A DNA stretch of 64,000 bases. It comes from Arthrobacter sp. OV608. GTDB lineage: Bacteria; Actinomycetota; Actinomycetes; Actinomycetales; Micrococcaceae. A program made the position numbers and the translations under genes. The stretch is from contig FOEZ01000013.1 of NCBI GenBank assembly GCA_900110595.1, forward strand, positions 62,001 through 126,000. Reading direction: 5' to 3'. The notes beneath the pieces were generated by a model. That model saw nothing but the letters and a program-made list of their open reading frames with translations, ran no database searches and had not been told where the DNA came from. Shown here in pieces: positions 15,151 to 23,486 of the stretch (positions within the stretch are counted from its first letter, which is position 1; each line of letters opens with the position of its first letter).

Positions 15151-15161
15151 CTGCCGGCACC
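15118..15161 (+). promoter_or_regulatory. Candidate attenuator hairpin at the end of the leader ORF
   Basis: GGTGCC (15118-15123) pairs with GGCACC (15156-15161), CAGT (15127-15130) with ACTG (15150-15153), and GCGGG (15132-15136) with CCCGC (15140-15144), forming one nested stem. A competing pairing joins CCGCCTGTTG (15080-15089), which holds the Cys-Cys codons, to CAACAGTGGCGG (15124-15135). The two folds exclude each other. Confidence 0.4.
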
Positions 15162-15288
15162 TGACAGCGCGCAGCACCTCCGTTTTTCCCCATACCGCTC
15201 CGGGCTCTCTTCGAGGGCCAGCTCGGCCGTGCCTTCCTTCCGACTTCGCATGCCACTTTTCCCACGCCAATCCTCCGAAAGGCCAACC

Positions 15289-16410
15289 ATGACCTTCGCC
15301 GCCTCCTCTTCGCCCCCGTCCGCCTCATCCGGGGCCTCCAGCTTCACCCGCCGCCGTGCCCTCGGCGCCTTCCTGGCACTGCCAGCGCTCGGGCTCCTGA
15401 CCGCCTGCGCGGGTACCGCCACGGCCGGCAACTCCACCAGCCAGGCGTCCCTGGCGCCGCTGGCCACCACCGTTCCCGCCGGAACCACCATCAAAGTGGG
15501 AGACCCCACCGTCAAAGTAGCCCTGGAACTCTCGGGCCTGAACAAGGAGCTCGGGGGCTTCACCGTGGAGTTCGCCAACATCTCCGGCGGGCCCCAGACA
15601 ACAGAGGCTTTCCGGGCCAATGCCCTTGACGTCGGTTCCGTGGCGGATATCCCGCCCATCCACGCTACCTGGACCGGCCTCGATGTCCGTATCATCGCCA
15701 GCGCCTACCGCCAGGACGCCGTGAACCACCCGATCTACGAGCTGGGCATCGCCCCGGGAGCCGGCATCACCTCCCTGGCGGAGCTGAGCGGCAAGAAGAT
15801 CGCCTACAGCCCGGGCCAGGCCCAGGGTGCTCTGGTACTGCGGATCCTTCAAAAGGCAGGCCTCGCGCAGGATGACGTCAAACTCATCGAGCTGCCAAGC
15901 ACCGGTGACACCTACTCCACGGCACTGTCCAGCAAGCAGGTGGATGCCGCGCCGCTGGGCGGGGTACAGATCAAGCGCTACCTGGCCAAGTACAAGGCCG
16001 ACGGCGGCACCACCCTCCGGCACGGTCTGCGGGATGATCCGGGGCACCTTTACTCCCCCGCCAAAGTGCTGGCGGACCCGGCCAAGGCCGCCGCACTGGC
16101 TGCCTACGTCAAGGTGTGGGGCAAGGCCCAGCGCTGGATCGAGGACCACCCCGAGGAATGGCTCGAGGGCTACTACGTCAAGGACCAGGGCCTGTCCCGC
16201 GAAGACGGCCAGTACCTGATCGACGCGGCCGGCAAGCGGGATGTTCCCACCTCCTGGGCTGAGGGGATCGAGCGGCACCAGCAGACCATCGACCTGCTGT
16301 CGAAGGAACAGAAGAAGCCGCACCTAAAAGCGGCGGACCTGTACGACACCCGGTATGAGGCCATTGCCGGCACCGCCTTCGCTGAAGCAGCAAAGGGCGG
16401 TGCAGCATGA
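15289..16410 (+). CDS. ABC transporter substrate-binding lipoprotein, sulfonate/taurine type
   Basis: A 373-residue exported protein. The N terminus has a twin-arginine-like 'TRRRALGAFLALPALGLLTA' followed by a lipobox (LTAC), so it is probably a membrane-anchored lipoprotein. The mature part has 'SGLNKELGGFTVEFANISGG' and 'TEAFRANALDVGSVADIPPI', typical of the SsuA/NitT/TauT family binding aliphatic sulfonates, nitrate or related anions. AAAGG lies before the ATG. Its neighbours (permease, ATPase, FMN monooxygenases) favour organosulfur compounds. The exact ligand is unknown. Confidence 0.88.
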   Translation: MTFAASSSPPSASSGASSFTRRRALGAFLALPALGLLTACAGTATAGNSTSQASLAPLATTVPAGTTIKVGDPTVKVALELSGLNKELGGFTVEFANISGGPQTTEAFRANALDVGSVADIPPIHATWTGLDVRIIASAYRQDAVNHPIYELGIAPGAGITSLAELSGKKIAYSPGQAQGALVLRILQKAGLAQDDVKLIELPSTGDTYSTALSSKQVDAAPLGGVQIKRYLAKYKADGGTTLRHGLRDDPGHLYSPAKVLADPAKAAALAAYVKVWGKAQRWIEDHPEEWLEGYYVKDQGLSREDGQYLIDAAGKRDVPTSWAEGIERHQQTIDLLSKEQKKPHLKAADLYDTRYEAIAGTAFAEAAKGGAA

Positions 16411-17270
16411 GCGCCGCCCCCGTGCTGGACCGTCCCGCCGTCGAACCCCACCTGGATCCGACGCTCGCCACACGCGAGGACATCCGGCCTGCCGGCAGGC
16501 GGCTGGGACCGGGACGTCGCAGGCGGCTTGCCTGGCTGCTGGGCCCCGGCGCACTGCTGGCACTCTGGACCATCTCCTCCGCCACCGGCCTGCTGGACCC
16601 ACGGATCCTCTCCGAACCCTGGACCGTGGTGGCCACCGCGGGTGAGCTCCTCGCCGACGGGAGGCTCCAGGAAAACCTCGCCATCTCGGCACAGCGGGCA
16701 GGGCTGGGGCTCTTCTTCGGCATCGTGGTCGGCGCCCTGCTCGCCCTGCTGTCAGGACTGAGCCGCGTGGGCGAGGCGCTCATCGACGGGCCGGTGCAGA
16801 TCAAGCGGGCCATCCCCGGCCTCGCCCTGATCCCGCTCCTCATCCTGTGGTTCGGCATCGACGAGACCATGAAGGTCCTCACCATCACCCTGGGCGTTTT
16901 TGTCCCCATCTACCTGCAGACCCATGCCGGACTGCGCGGCATCGACCTGCGCTACGTGGAGCTCGCCCAAACCGTAGGCCTCAGCCGTGCGGCCTTCATC
17001 CGCAAGGTGGTCCTCCCCGGCGCCCTGCCCGGGTTCTTCCTGGGCCTGCGGTTCGCCGTCACCGGTGCCTGGGTGTCCCTGGTGGTGGTGGAGCAGATCA
17101 ACGCCACCAGCGGCATCGGCTACATGATGGAGCTCGCCCGCACCTATGGCCAAACCAACATCATCGTCCTCGGACTGGCCGTCTACGGCATTCTCGGCCT
17201 GGTCTCCGACGGCGCCGTCCGCCTCATCGAACGAAAGGCCCTCTCGTGGCAACGCACCCTGGCGGGCTGA
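16407..17270 (+). CDS. ssuC: ABC transporter permease, sulfonate type
   Basis: A 287-residue inner-membrane permease with about six hydrophobic segments, whose ATG overlaps the previous stop (ATGA). The cytoplasmic loop 'VELAQTVGLSRAAFIRKVVL' followed by 'PGALPGFFLGLR' is the EAA-type motif that docks with the ATPase. The GLALIPLLILWFGI segment is characteristic of SsuC/TauC permeases. The symbol reflects similarity to SsuC and adjacency to an SsuB-like ATPase. Confidence 0.88.
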   Translation: MSAAPVLDRPAVEPHLDPTLATREDIRPAGRRLGPGRRRRLAWLLGPGALLALWTISSATGLLDPRILSEPWTVVATAGELLADGRLQENLAISAQRAGLGLFFGIVVGALLALLSGLSRVGEALIDGPVQIKRAIPGLALIPLLILWFGIDETMKVLTITLGVFVPIYLQTHAGLRGIDLRYVELAQTVGLSRAAFIRKVVLPGALPGFFLGLRFAVTGAWVSLVVVEQINATSGIGYMMELARTYGQTNIIVLGLAVYGILGLVSDGAVRLIERKALSWQRTLAG

Positions 17271-18034
17271 CCGCCGCCGCACGTCCCGCCGTCGTCAACC
17301 CTGATGGCAAGCCCGCTTCCGGCGACGTCACCGCAGTTTCCGTCCGGGACCTGATCCGCAGCTTCGGGCCCAAAGGCGTCCTGAACGGCGTGGACCTGGA
17401 CATCGCACCGGGCGAATTCGTGGCCCTCCTGGGCCCCAGCGGCTGCGGCAAAAGCACCCTGCTGCGGGCACTGGCCGGGCTGGACCACGATGTGCGCGGC
17501 AGCGGCGTCATCAGCGTCCCGGAGCGGGTCTCCGTGGTGTTCCAGGACTCCCGGCTCCTGCCGTGGGACACCGTGCTGGGCAACGTCACCCTGGGCCTTC
17601 AGGAGCACGACGCCGAGGCCCGGGCACGCAAGGCCCTCGCGGAAGTGGGGCTCGCCGGCCGCGAGAAGTCCTGGCCCCACGAGCTGTCCGGCGGTGAACA
17701 GCAGCGCGTGGCACTGGCCCGGTCGCTGGTCCGTGAACCCCAGCTGCTGCTGGCCGACGAGCCCTTCGGCGCCCTCGATGCCCTCACCCGGATCAAAATG
17801 CACGGACTGCTCCGTGACCTGGTGGCCGCCCACCGGCCCGCCGTCCTGCTGGTCACCCACGACGTGGACGAGGCCATCGCCCTCGCCGACCGCATCGTGG
17901 TGCTGGACGGGGGCCGCGTTGCCACCATCCGAACGGTTTCGCCGGAGGTCGGTACCGCGGCCGACGCTGCCGGACACGAAAACCTGCGCCGCGAACTGCT
18001 CACCGACCTCGGCGTTGCCGCCGTCTCCCACTGA
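17246..18034 (+). CDS. ssuB: ABC transporter ATP-binding protein, sulfonate type
   Basis: A 262-residue ATPase. The GTG at 17246 was chosen because AAAGG lies about 7 nt upstream; it overlaps the permease end by 25 nt. Walker A GPSGCGKS is at about 63-70, the signature 'LSGGEQQRVALARSL' at 147-161 and Walker B 'LLLADEP' at 167-173, followed by 'VTHDVDEAI'. It powers uptake through the permease encoded at 16407. Confidence 0.92.
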   Translation: MATHPGGLTAAARPAVVNPDGKPASGDVTAVSVRDLIRSFGPKGVLNGVDLDIAPGEFVALLGPSGCGKSTLLRALAGLDHDVRGSGVISVPERVSVVFQDSRLLPWDTVLGNVTLGLQEHDAEARARKALAEVGLAGREKSWPHELSGGEQQRVALARSLVREPQLLLADEPFGALDALTRIKMHGLLRDLVAAHRPAVLLVTHDVDEAIALADRIVVLDGGRVATIRTVSPEVGTAADAAGHENLRRELLTDLGVAAVSH

Positions 18035-18057
18035 ACCGAACCCAAAGGACCAATCCC

Positions 18058-19437
18058 ATGACTTCCGGAAACCAGCCGCAGAACCGCAAGCTCCACCTCA
18101 ACGCTTTCCTCATGAGCACCGGCCACCACGAGGCATCGTGGCGGCTGCCCGAAAGCGACCCGCAGTCCAGCACCAACGTTGAGCACTACAAGCAGCTGGC
18201 CCGCACGGCCGAACGCGGCAAGCTGGACTCCATCTTCTTCGCCGACTCTCCGGTCCTGTTCGGCGAGGTGGGCCGCCGCCCGGCCGGCAAGCTCGAGCCC
18301 ACCGTGCTGCTGACCGCCATCGCCGGCGCCACGGAACGCATCGGCCTGATCGCCACCGCCTCCACCACCTACAACGAACCGTTCAACCTGGCCCGCCGCT
18401 TCGCGTCCGTGGACTGGGTCAGCGGCGGCCGGGCCGGCTGGAATGTGGTGACCACAGCCGGCCCGGATGCCGCCCGTAACTTCGGGGTGGACGACCAGCC
18501 CGCCCATGCAGTCCGGTACGATCGTGCCGCCGAGTTTATCGAGGTGGCGCAGAAGCTGTGGGACAGCTGGCAGGACGATGCCGTCCTCGCGGACAAGGCC
18601 GAGGGCGTATGGGGTGACGCGGACAAGATCCGGACCATCGACCACGAGGGCAAGCACTTCAAGGTCCGCGGCCCCCTTAACGTGCCCCGCTCGCCCCAGG
18701 GCCACCCGCTGATCGTCCAGGCCGGATCGTCCGAGGACGGCAAGGACCTCGCGGCCCGGTACGCCGACGCCGTCTTCACTGCCCACCAGACCCTCGCCGA
18801 TGCCAAGGAGTTCTACCGCGACCTTAAGGCCCGTACCGCTGCGGCCGGCCGCGACCCTGAGACCATCAAGATCCTCCCCGGCATCGTTCCTGTCATAGGT
18901 GCCACCGAGGAGGAAGCGCTGGAGCTGGAACGGGAACTGGACCGGCTGATCAAGCCCGAGTACGCACGGATCCAGCTGGCAAAGACCCTGCGCGTGGCTC
19001 CGGAGGACCTGCCCCTGGACCGCCAACTGCCGGAGGACCTGCCCAGCGAGGACGAGATCGAGGGCGCCAAGAGCCGCTACACGCTGATCGTCCAGCTTGC
19101 CCGCCGCGAACAGCTCACGGTCCGCCAGCTGATCGGCCGCCTGGGCGGCGGGCGCGGGCACCGTACGTTCACCGGAACGCCGGTCCAGGTGGCGGACGCC
19201 ATCCAGGAATGGTTCGACGGCGGCGCAGCCGACGGCTTCAACATCATGCCGCCCGTGCTGCCTTCCGGGCTGGAGACGTTTGTGGACCAGGTGGTGCCGA
19301 TCCTCCAGGAGCGTGGCCTGTTCCGGACCGACTACACGGGCACCACGCTGCGCGAGCACTATGGCCTGGAGCGACCGGGCAACCGCTTCGCCGGTGATGT
19401 TGCACCGGCGCTCGCGTCGATCGGTGCGGCGTTCTGA
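18058..19437 (+). CDS. FMN-dependent monooxygenase, NtaA/DszA type (first copy)
   Basis: A 459-residue luciferase-like flavin monooxygenase. 'NAFLMSTGHHEASWRLPES' at the N terminus, 'GRAGWNVVTT' and 'RSPQGHPLIVQAGSSEDGKD' are typical of the NtaA/SnaA/DszA branch, which uses reduced FMN from a separate reductase to oxidise sulfones, nitrilotriacetate or similar molecules. AAAGGA precedes the ATG. It directly follows the sulfonate-type importer, so release of sulfur from an imported organosulfur compound is the likely role. No FMN reductase gene is in the window. Confidence 0.88.
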   Translation: MTSGNQPQNRKLHLNAFLMSTGHHEASWRLPESDPQSSTNVEHYKQLARTAERGKLDSIFFADSPVLFGEVGRRPAGKLEPTVLLTAIAGATERIGLIATASTTYNEPFNLARRFASVDWVSGGRAGWNVVTTAGPDAARNFGVDDQPAHAVRYDRAAEFIEVAQKLWDSWQDDAVLADKAEGVWGDADKIRTIDHEGKHFKVRGPLNVPRSPQGHPLIVQAGSSEDGKDLAARYADAVFTAHQTLADAKEFYRDLKARTAAAGRDPETIKILPGIVPVIGATEEEALELERELDRLIKPEYARIQLAKTLRVAPEDLPLDRQLPEDLPSEDEIEGAKSRYTLIVQLARREQLTVRQLIGRLGGGRGHRTFTGTPVQVADAIQEWFDGGAADGFNIMPPVLPSGLETFVDQVVPILQERGLFRTDYTGTTLREHYGLERPGNRFAGDVAPALASIGAAF

Positions 19438-20801
19438 TGGGCCGGCAGCTCAAGCTCAACCTGTTCATCTACCCGGGCGGCCACCACGAGGCCGCGTGGC
19501 GGCACCCTAAATCCCAGACGGACCGGCTGCTGGACATCCGCTTCTACCAGGAGCTGGCCCAGCGCGCGGAGGCCGCAAAACTGGATGCAGTGTTCTACGC
19601 CGACGGTCCCGCGCTGGAGAACAACGTGCAGTATGCCACCAGATTCCGGATCGAGCCGTTCACCTGGCTGTCCGCGATCGCCGTCGCCACCGAACGGATC
19701 GGCCTGATCGGCACCGCCAGCACCACCTACCTGGAGCCGTACAACGCGGCCCGGCTGTTCGCGTCGCTGGACCACATCAGCAACGGCCGCGCGGGGTGGA
19801 ACATCGTGACCACCGGCGCGGAGCGGGCGGCCCGGAACTTCGGGCTGGATGAGCACCCGCCGCACGCCGAGCGCTACGCCCGCGCAGATGAGTTTGTCCG
19901 GGTGGCGGGCAAGCTGTGGGACAGCTGGGAGGACGGGGCCGTGGTGGCCGACGCCGACAGCGGGGTTTTCGCCGACACGTCCCGGATCCATCCGATCCAG
20001 CATGAGGGCGAATACTTCCGGGTGGAGGGCGCATTGAACACCCCGCGGTCCCCGCAGGGCAGGCCGGTGTTTGTGCAGGCCGGCTCCTCGGCTGACGGCA
20101 AGGCCTTCGCTGCCCGGAACGCCGAGGCAGTTTTTACAGCCCACCAGACCCTGCAGAGTGCGCAGGGGTTCTACGCCGACATCAAGGCGCAGGCAGCGGC
20201 GACCGGCCGGAACCCGGAACAGCTCCTGGTCCTGCCCGGCATCAGCCCCTACCTGGGCTCCACCGAGGCCGAGGCGCGGGCGCTCAAGCAGGAATTCGAC
20301 GAGCTCACCCAGCCGGAGTATGGGCTGGGGATCCTGCGGAAGCTTCTGGGCGTTGACCTGGACGGGGTGAAACTGGACGAGTCCTTCCCGCCGGAACTGC
20401 TGGCCTCGGCCGGCAAGGCCGGCAGCCGCAGCCAGCTGGTCCTTGACATCATCCGCCGCGGGAACCTGACCGTGCGGCAGGTGCTGCACCGCTTCGCCGG
20501 GGCGCGCGGGCACTATGTCTTCGCCGGAACCCCGGCGCAGGTGGCAGACGAGATCCAACGCTGGTTCGAGGACGGTGCAGCGGACGGGTTCAATATCATG
20601 CCGCCCTGGCTGCCCGGCGGCTTCGAAGCCTTCGCCGACGAAGTGGTGCCCATCCTGCAGTCCCGCGGAATCTTCCGCACCGAGTACGCCGGCCGGACCC
20701 TGCGCGAGCACTTCGGTTTGGACCGGCCGCGAAGCCAATACAGCCAAGGCGATTACAGCCAGAACCAACACAGCAAGCAACTACTGGGAGCATCCGCATG
20801 A
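19437..20801 (+). CDS. FMN-dependent monooxygenase, NtaA/DszA type (second copy)
   Basis: A 454-residue paralog of the preceding gene, starting within its stop (TGATG). It shows the same landmarks: 'LNLFIYPGGHHEAAWRHPKS', 'GRAGWNIVTT' and 'RSPQGRPVFVQAGSS', and ends in a Gln/Ser/Tyr-rich tail of about 20 residues. Two tandem monooxygenases suggest two successive oxidations, two substrates or a hetero-oligomer. The four-base overlap with the next gene confirms one operon. Confidence 0.88.
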   Translation: MGRQLKLNLFIYPGGHHEAAWRHPKSQTDRLLDIRFYQELAQRAEAAKLDAVFYADGPALENNVQYATRFRIEPFTWLSAIAVATERIGLIGTASTTYLEPYNAARLFASLDHISNGRAGWNIVTTGAERAARNFGLDEHPPHAERYARADEFVRVAGKLWDSWEDGAVVADADSGVFADTSRIHPIQHEGEYFRVEGALNTPRSPQGRPVFVQAGSSADGKAFAARNAEAVFTAHQTLQSAQGFYADIKAQAAATGRNPEQLLVLPGISPYLGSTEAEARALKQEFDELTQPEYGLGILRKLLGVDLDGVKLDESFPPELLASAGKAGSRSQLVLDIIRRGNLTVRQVLHRFAGARGHYVFAGTPAQVADEIQRWFEDGAADGFNIMPPWLPGGFEAFADEVVPILQSRGIFRTEYAGRTLREHFGLDRPRSQYSQGDYSQNQHSKQLLGASA

Positions 20802-21829
20802 CCGACTACCGCAACCTGGGGTCCACCGGCCTCAAGGTCAGCCCGCTGACCCTGGGCACCATGATGTTCGGGGCCATTGGCAACCCGGACCACGAGGATT
20901 CCATCCGCATCATCCACCGCGCCCTGGATTCCGGGATCAACCTGGTGGACACCGCGGACGTCTACTCCAAGGGCGAGTCCGAGGTGATCGTGGGCAAGGC
21001 GCTCAAGGGCCGCCGGGACGAGGTGGTGCTGGCCACCAAGGTCCACGGCCGCCTCGGCGAGGACGTGAACCAGGCGGGAAACTCACGCCGGTGGATCATC
21101 CGTGAGGTGGAGGACAGCCTGCGCCGGCTGCAGACCGACTGGATCGACCTCTACCAGGTGCACCGGCCGGAACCGGACACGGACATCGACGAGACCCTCG
21201 GGGCGCTCACGGACCTGGTGCGGCAGGGCAAGATCCGGTACATCGGCACGTCCACATTCGAGCCGGGGCAGATTGTGGAGGCCCAGTACGTTGCCCGGGA
21301 ACGCCACCGCGAGCGCCCGGTCACGGAGCAGCCGCCGTACTCCATCCTGGCCCGAGGCATTGAACGCGAAGTGCTGCCGCTGGCCCGGAAGCACCGGCTC
21401 GGCGTGCTGCCGTGGAGTCCGCTGGCCGGCGGGTGGCTGTCCGGCAGGATCAGGCCCAACGGCGCGCATGCCACCTCCAGCCGGGCCGCGCGGCAGCCGG
21501 AGCGGCATGACCCGTCGTCGTCGGAAAATGCCCGCAAGACCCAGGCTGTACTGGAGCTGACCGAACTCGCCGAGCAGGCGGGCCTGTCCCTGATCCATCT
21601 CGCGTTGGGCTTCGTGCTGGAGCACCCGGCCGTGACGTCCGCGATCATCGGGCCCCGCACGCTTGAGCACCTCGAAGGCGTGCTCGGCGCGGACAAGGTG
21701 AGCCTGTCAAAGGACGTGCTGGACCGGATCGACGAGATCGTTCCGCCGGGCACCACGCTGAACCAGGCCGACGCCGGCTACCGGCCGCCGTCGTTGACTG
21801 ACCCGTTGCTGCGGCGCCGCAGCCGCTGA
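20798..21829 (+). CDS. Aldo/keto reductase
   Basis: A 343-residue NADPH-dependent reductase of the YghZ/Kv-beta-like branch. It starts in the stop of the second monooxygenase. 'GTMMFGAIG', 'GINLVDTADVYSKGESEVIV' (catalytic Asp and Tyr) and 'DWIDLYQVHRPEPDTDIDE' (catalytic His) are visible. It is probably the last gene of the operon and may reduce the aldehyde or ketone left after oxidative desulfurisation. It overlaps the convergent gene at 21778 by 52 nt. Confidence 0.88.
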   Translation: MTDYRNLGSTGLKVSPLTLGTMMFGAIGNPDHEDSIRIIHRALDSGINLVDTADVYSKGESEVIVGKALKGRRDEVVLATKVHGRLGEDVNQAGNSRRWIIREVEDSLRRLQTDWIDLYQVHRPEPDTDIDETLGALTDLVRQGKIRYIGTSTFEPGQIVEAQYVARERHRERPVTEQPPYSILARGIEREVLPLARKHRLGVLPWSPLAGGWLSGRIRPNGAHATSSRAARQPERHDPSSSENARKTQAVLELTELAEQAGLSLIHLALGFVLEHPAVTSAIIGPRTLEHLEGVLGADKVSLSKDVLDRIDEIVPPGTTLNQADAGYRPPSLTDPLLRRRSR

Positions 21830-22578
21830 ACCGGCGCCGGCTGGATTGCCGGCGGCAGGGACGTCGGTGGGCCGGACGGCTCGGGAATCTCCCGCCGTCG
21901 TCCGGCCAGTTCGCTGAGCCGGGCAACAGCCTGGCGGGCCGCCGCTTCCAGGGCGGGATCATCGGTGGTGGCGCGGGCGTAAGCCCCCACTGCCGTCAGC
22001 GCCTCCAACAGCCCGGCGGCGGCGGTTCCACCCGCCCCCTGCCGCAGGAGCACCTCCCGGTCCGCAGCCATCGTGGCAGCAAGGTCCCCTACAACCACCC
22101 GCTGCCGCAGGTCGCGGATCCGCTCCACCTCAACGAGCCTCTCCCGCAACGGCCACAACCCGATGAAACGTGAAAGCCACGCCTTGTGCCGTTTCTTGTG
22201 CTGATGCTCCTGCCAGTGAGGGTAATAGTTGAACAACACCGCGAACGGGATAAGGACCAGAAGCACCCACACCACCCAGCCGGCGCTGCCCGGATTGGGA
22301 CCTTCCCACGCATGCTCCAGCTCCCAATACAGTCCACCGATGGCCAGGCAGGCCAGGATCCAGCTGACACCAAGAATGTCCCGGCGCCGCCTTTGGGCCT
22401 TTGTGGCGTACTGGACGGGGGCCGGTTCGGTGGCGGTAAGTACCTCAGCGGCGGTGAGGCCGGCGTTCAGGGCCGTGGAGGTGCCGGCATCCGGCAACCC
22501 GGAGCGGTCCGGTACTTCCACAAAAACCGGCGGAAGCTCAGTGGCCTGCTGCACAGGCTGGTTGGATTGCTCGCCCAT
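21778..22578 (-). CDS. Two-span membrane protein of unknown function
   Basis: A 266-residue protein with GGGGGA before the ATG. A Pro/Ala-rich N terminus (1-65) is followed by two hydrophobic segments, about 70-88 (GVSWILACLAIGGLYW) and 102-120 (AGWVVWVLLVLIPFAVLF). A basic loop 'HWQEHQHKKRHKAWLSRF' and a helical, probably cytoplasmic region follow. The last 40 residues are basic and low-complexity, and lie over the hairpin at 21870 and the end of the convergent reductase, so the true C terminus may have been extended by drift. No family recognised. Confidence 0.6.
   Translation of the reverse strand: MGEQSNQPVQQATELPPVFVEVPDRSGLPDAGTSTALNAGLTAAEVLTATEPAPVQYATKAQRRRRDILGVSWILACLAIGGLYWELEHAWEGPNPGSAGWVVWVLLVLIPFAVLFNYYPHWQEHQHKKRHKAWLSRFIGLWPLRERLVEVERIRDLRQRVVVGDLAATMAADREVLLRQGAGGTAAAGLLEALTAVGAYARATTDDPALEAAARQAVARLSELAGRRREIPEPSGPPTSLPPAIQPAPVQRLRRRSNGSVNDGGR
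21870..21907. repeat. Imperfect hairpin of the GACGGCGGG family inside a coding end
   Basis: GGCCGGAC (21870-21877) pairs with GTCCGGCC (21900-21907), and the middle contains CTCGGGA facing TCCCGCCG. It lies 40 nt after the stop of the aldo/keto reductase and inside the last codons of the convergent gene at 21778. Probably the terminator of the sulfur operon. Confidence 0.45.
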
Positions 22579-22641
22579 TGATCCCCCATCAACAAAGTCC
22601 GGACTGGCCCCTCGAGTATATGGTTCCCGGCCCGTTCCTGA

Positions 22642-23454
22642 TCAGGCCGGGTGCACGCGCGTGGTGAGGTAGAGCCGGTGGGCGGTGATGACCAGCGACA
22701 GCCAGGCGGCGCCCAGCGCCCAGGCCCCCAGCACGTCCGTGAGCCAGTGGTGCCCGAGGTACACCCGGCTTAGCCCCATGGTCGCGGCGAACACTGCCGC
22801 GGCCACCGCGGTGAGGGCGCGGGCCCGGGCAGACTTGAGGCGCAGGATGATCAGGTACGCCACAATTCCTGCGATGACCACCGAATTCAGCGAGTGGCCG
22901 CTGGGAAATGACGCCGAGTATTCGTAAGGCGGCACGGCGTCCGCCAGGTCCGGCCGGGTCCTGCCCACCAGTTCCTTGCCGGCGATGGTCATCAGCAGCG
23001 ACCCGAGCCCGGCAACGAGCATCAGGATGACGGGCGTCAAGGACCTTCGCCGCCATGCCAGCAGGACCATGACCGCCAGTGCCAGCACAGGCATTCCGAT
23101 GGTGCCGCCCACGTCCGTATATGCGGTGACCAGGAGATCCAGGGTTGGGGAACGAAGGGTTTTGGCACCATCGAGAACCGGGTGGTCCAGCCCCGCCACG
23201 CCGTCCGCTTCGACTACAGACTCGTACACCTGGGCGAATACTGACGCCAACGTGACAGCCAGCGCCGCCCCGACGGCCAGGGTGAGCACCAGCGCGGCGT
23301 GGGAACCAAGAAGGCTGCTGATCCGCTTGACCACCGAGGCCAGGAGCCGGCCCGGCCTGGTATCCCACCTGGTGAGGTCCTGCCCGCCAACAAAACGGTC
23401 CTGCTGGACTTCACCGCTGACGCCGGTCTCCGCCGGATTCTTGCCTGCAACCAT
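22642..23454 (-). CDS. PAP2-family membrane phosphatase
   Basis: A 270-residue membrane phosphatase with about six hydrophobic segments. The three PAP2 motifs are in order: 'KELVGRTRP', 'SFPSGHSLNS' and 'SRVYLGHHWLTDV', supplying the catalytic His residues. Such enzymes dephosphorylate phosphatidic acid, undecaprenyl pyrophosphate or related lipids on the outer face of the membrane. It starts 32 nt after the end of the DUF817 gene and is probably its operon partner. The lipid substrate is not determined. Confidence 0.9.
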   Translation of the reverse strand: MVAGKNPAETGVSGEVQQDRFVGGQDLTRWDTRPGRLLASVVKRISSLLGSHAALVLTLAVGAALAVTLASVFAQVYESVVEADGVAGLDHPVLDGAKTLRSPTLDLLVTAYTDVGGTIGMPVLALAVMVLLAWRRRSLTPVILMLVAGLGSLLMTIAGKELVGRTRPDLADAVPPYEYSASFPSGHSLNSVVIAGIVAYLIILRLKSARARALTAVAAAVFAATMGLSRVYLGHHWLTDVLGAWALGAAWLSLVITAHRLYLTTRVHPA

Positions 23455-23486
23455 TTCCTGGGCCCTCCCGTACGGCAGATAAGGAA

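Noticed and set aside
14939..15292. 117-codon frame MMLAKALTAVLRCF... as a real protein upstream of the sulfur operon
   Set aside because: There is no ribosome site, it has a low-complexity Pro/Arg composition later, and it overlaps the binding-protein start. The 37-codon ORF with GGAGG is the better candidate.
17599..20780. Long minus-strand frames under the monooxygenase genes (586 and 473 codons)
   Set aside because: They are mirror readings of two strongly identified monooxygenases, with low-complexity composition and no motif.
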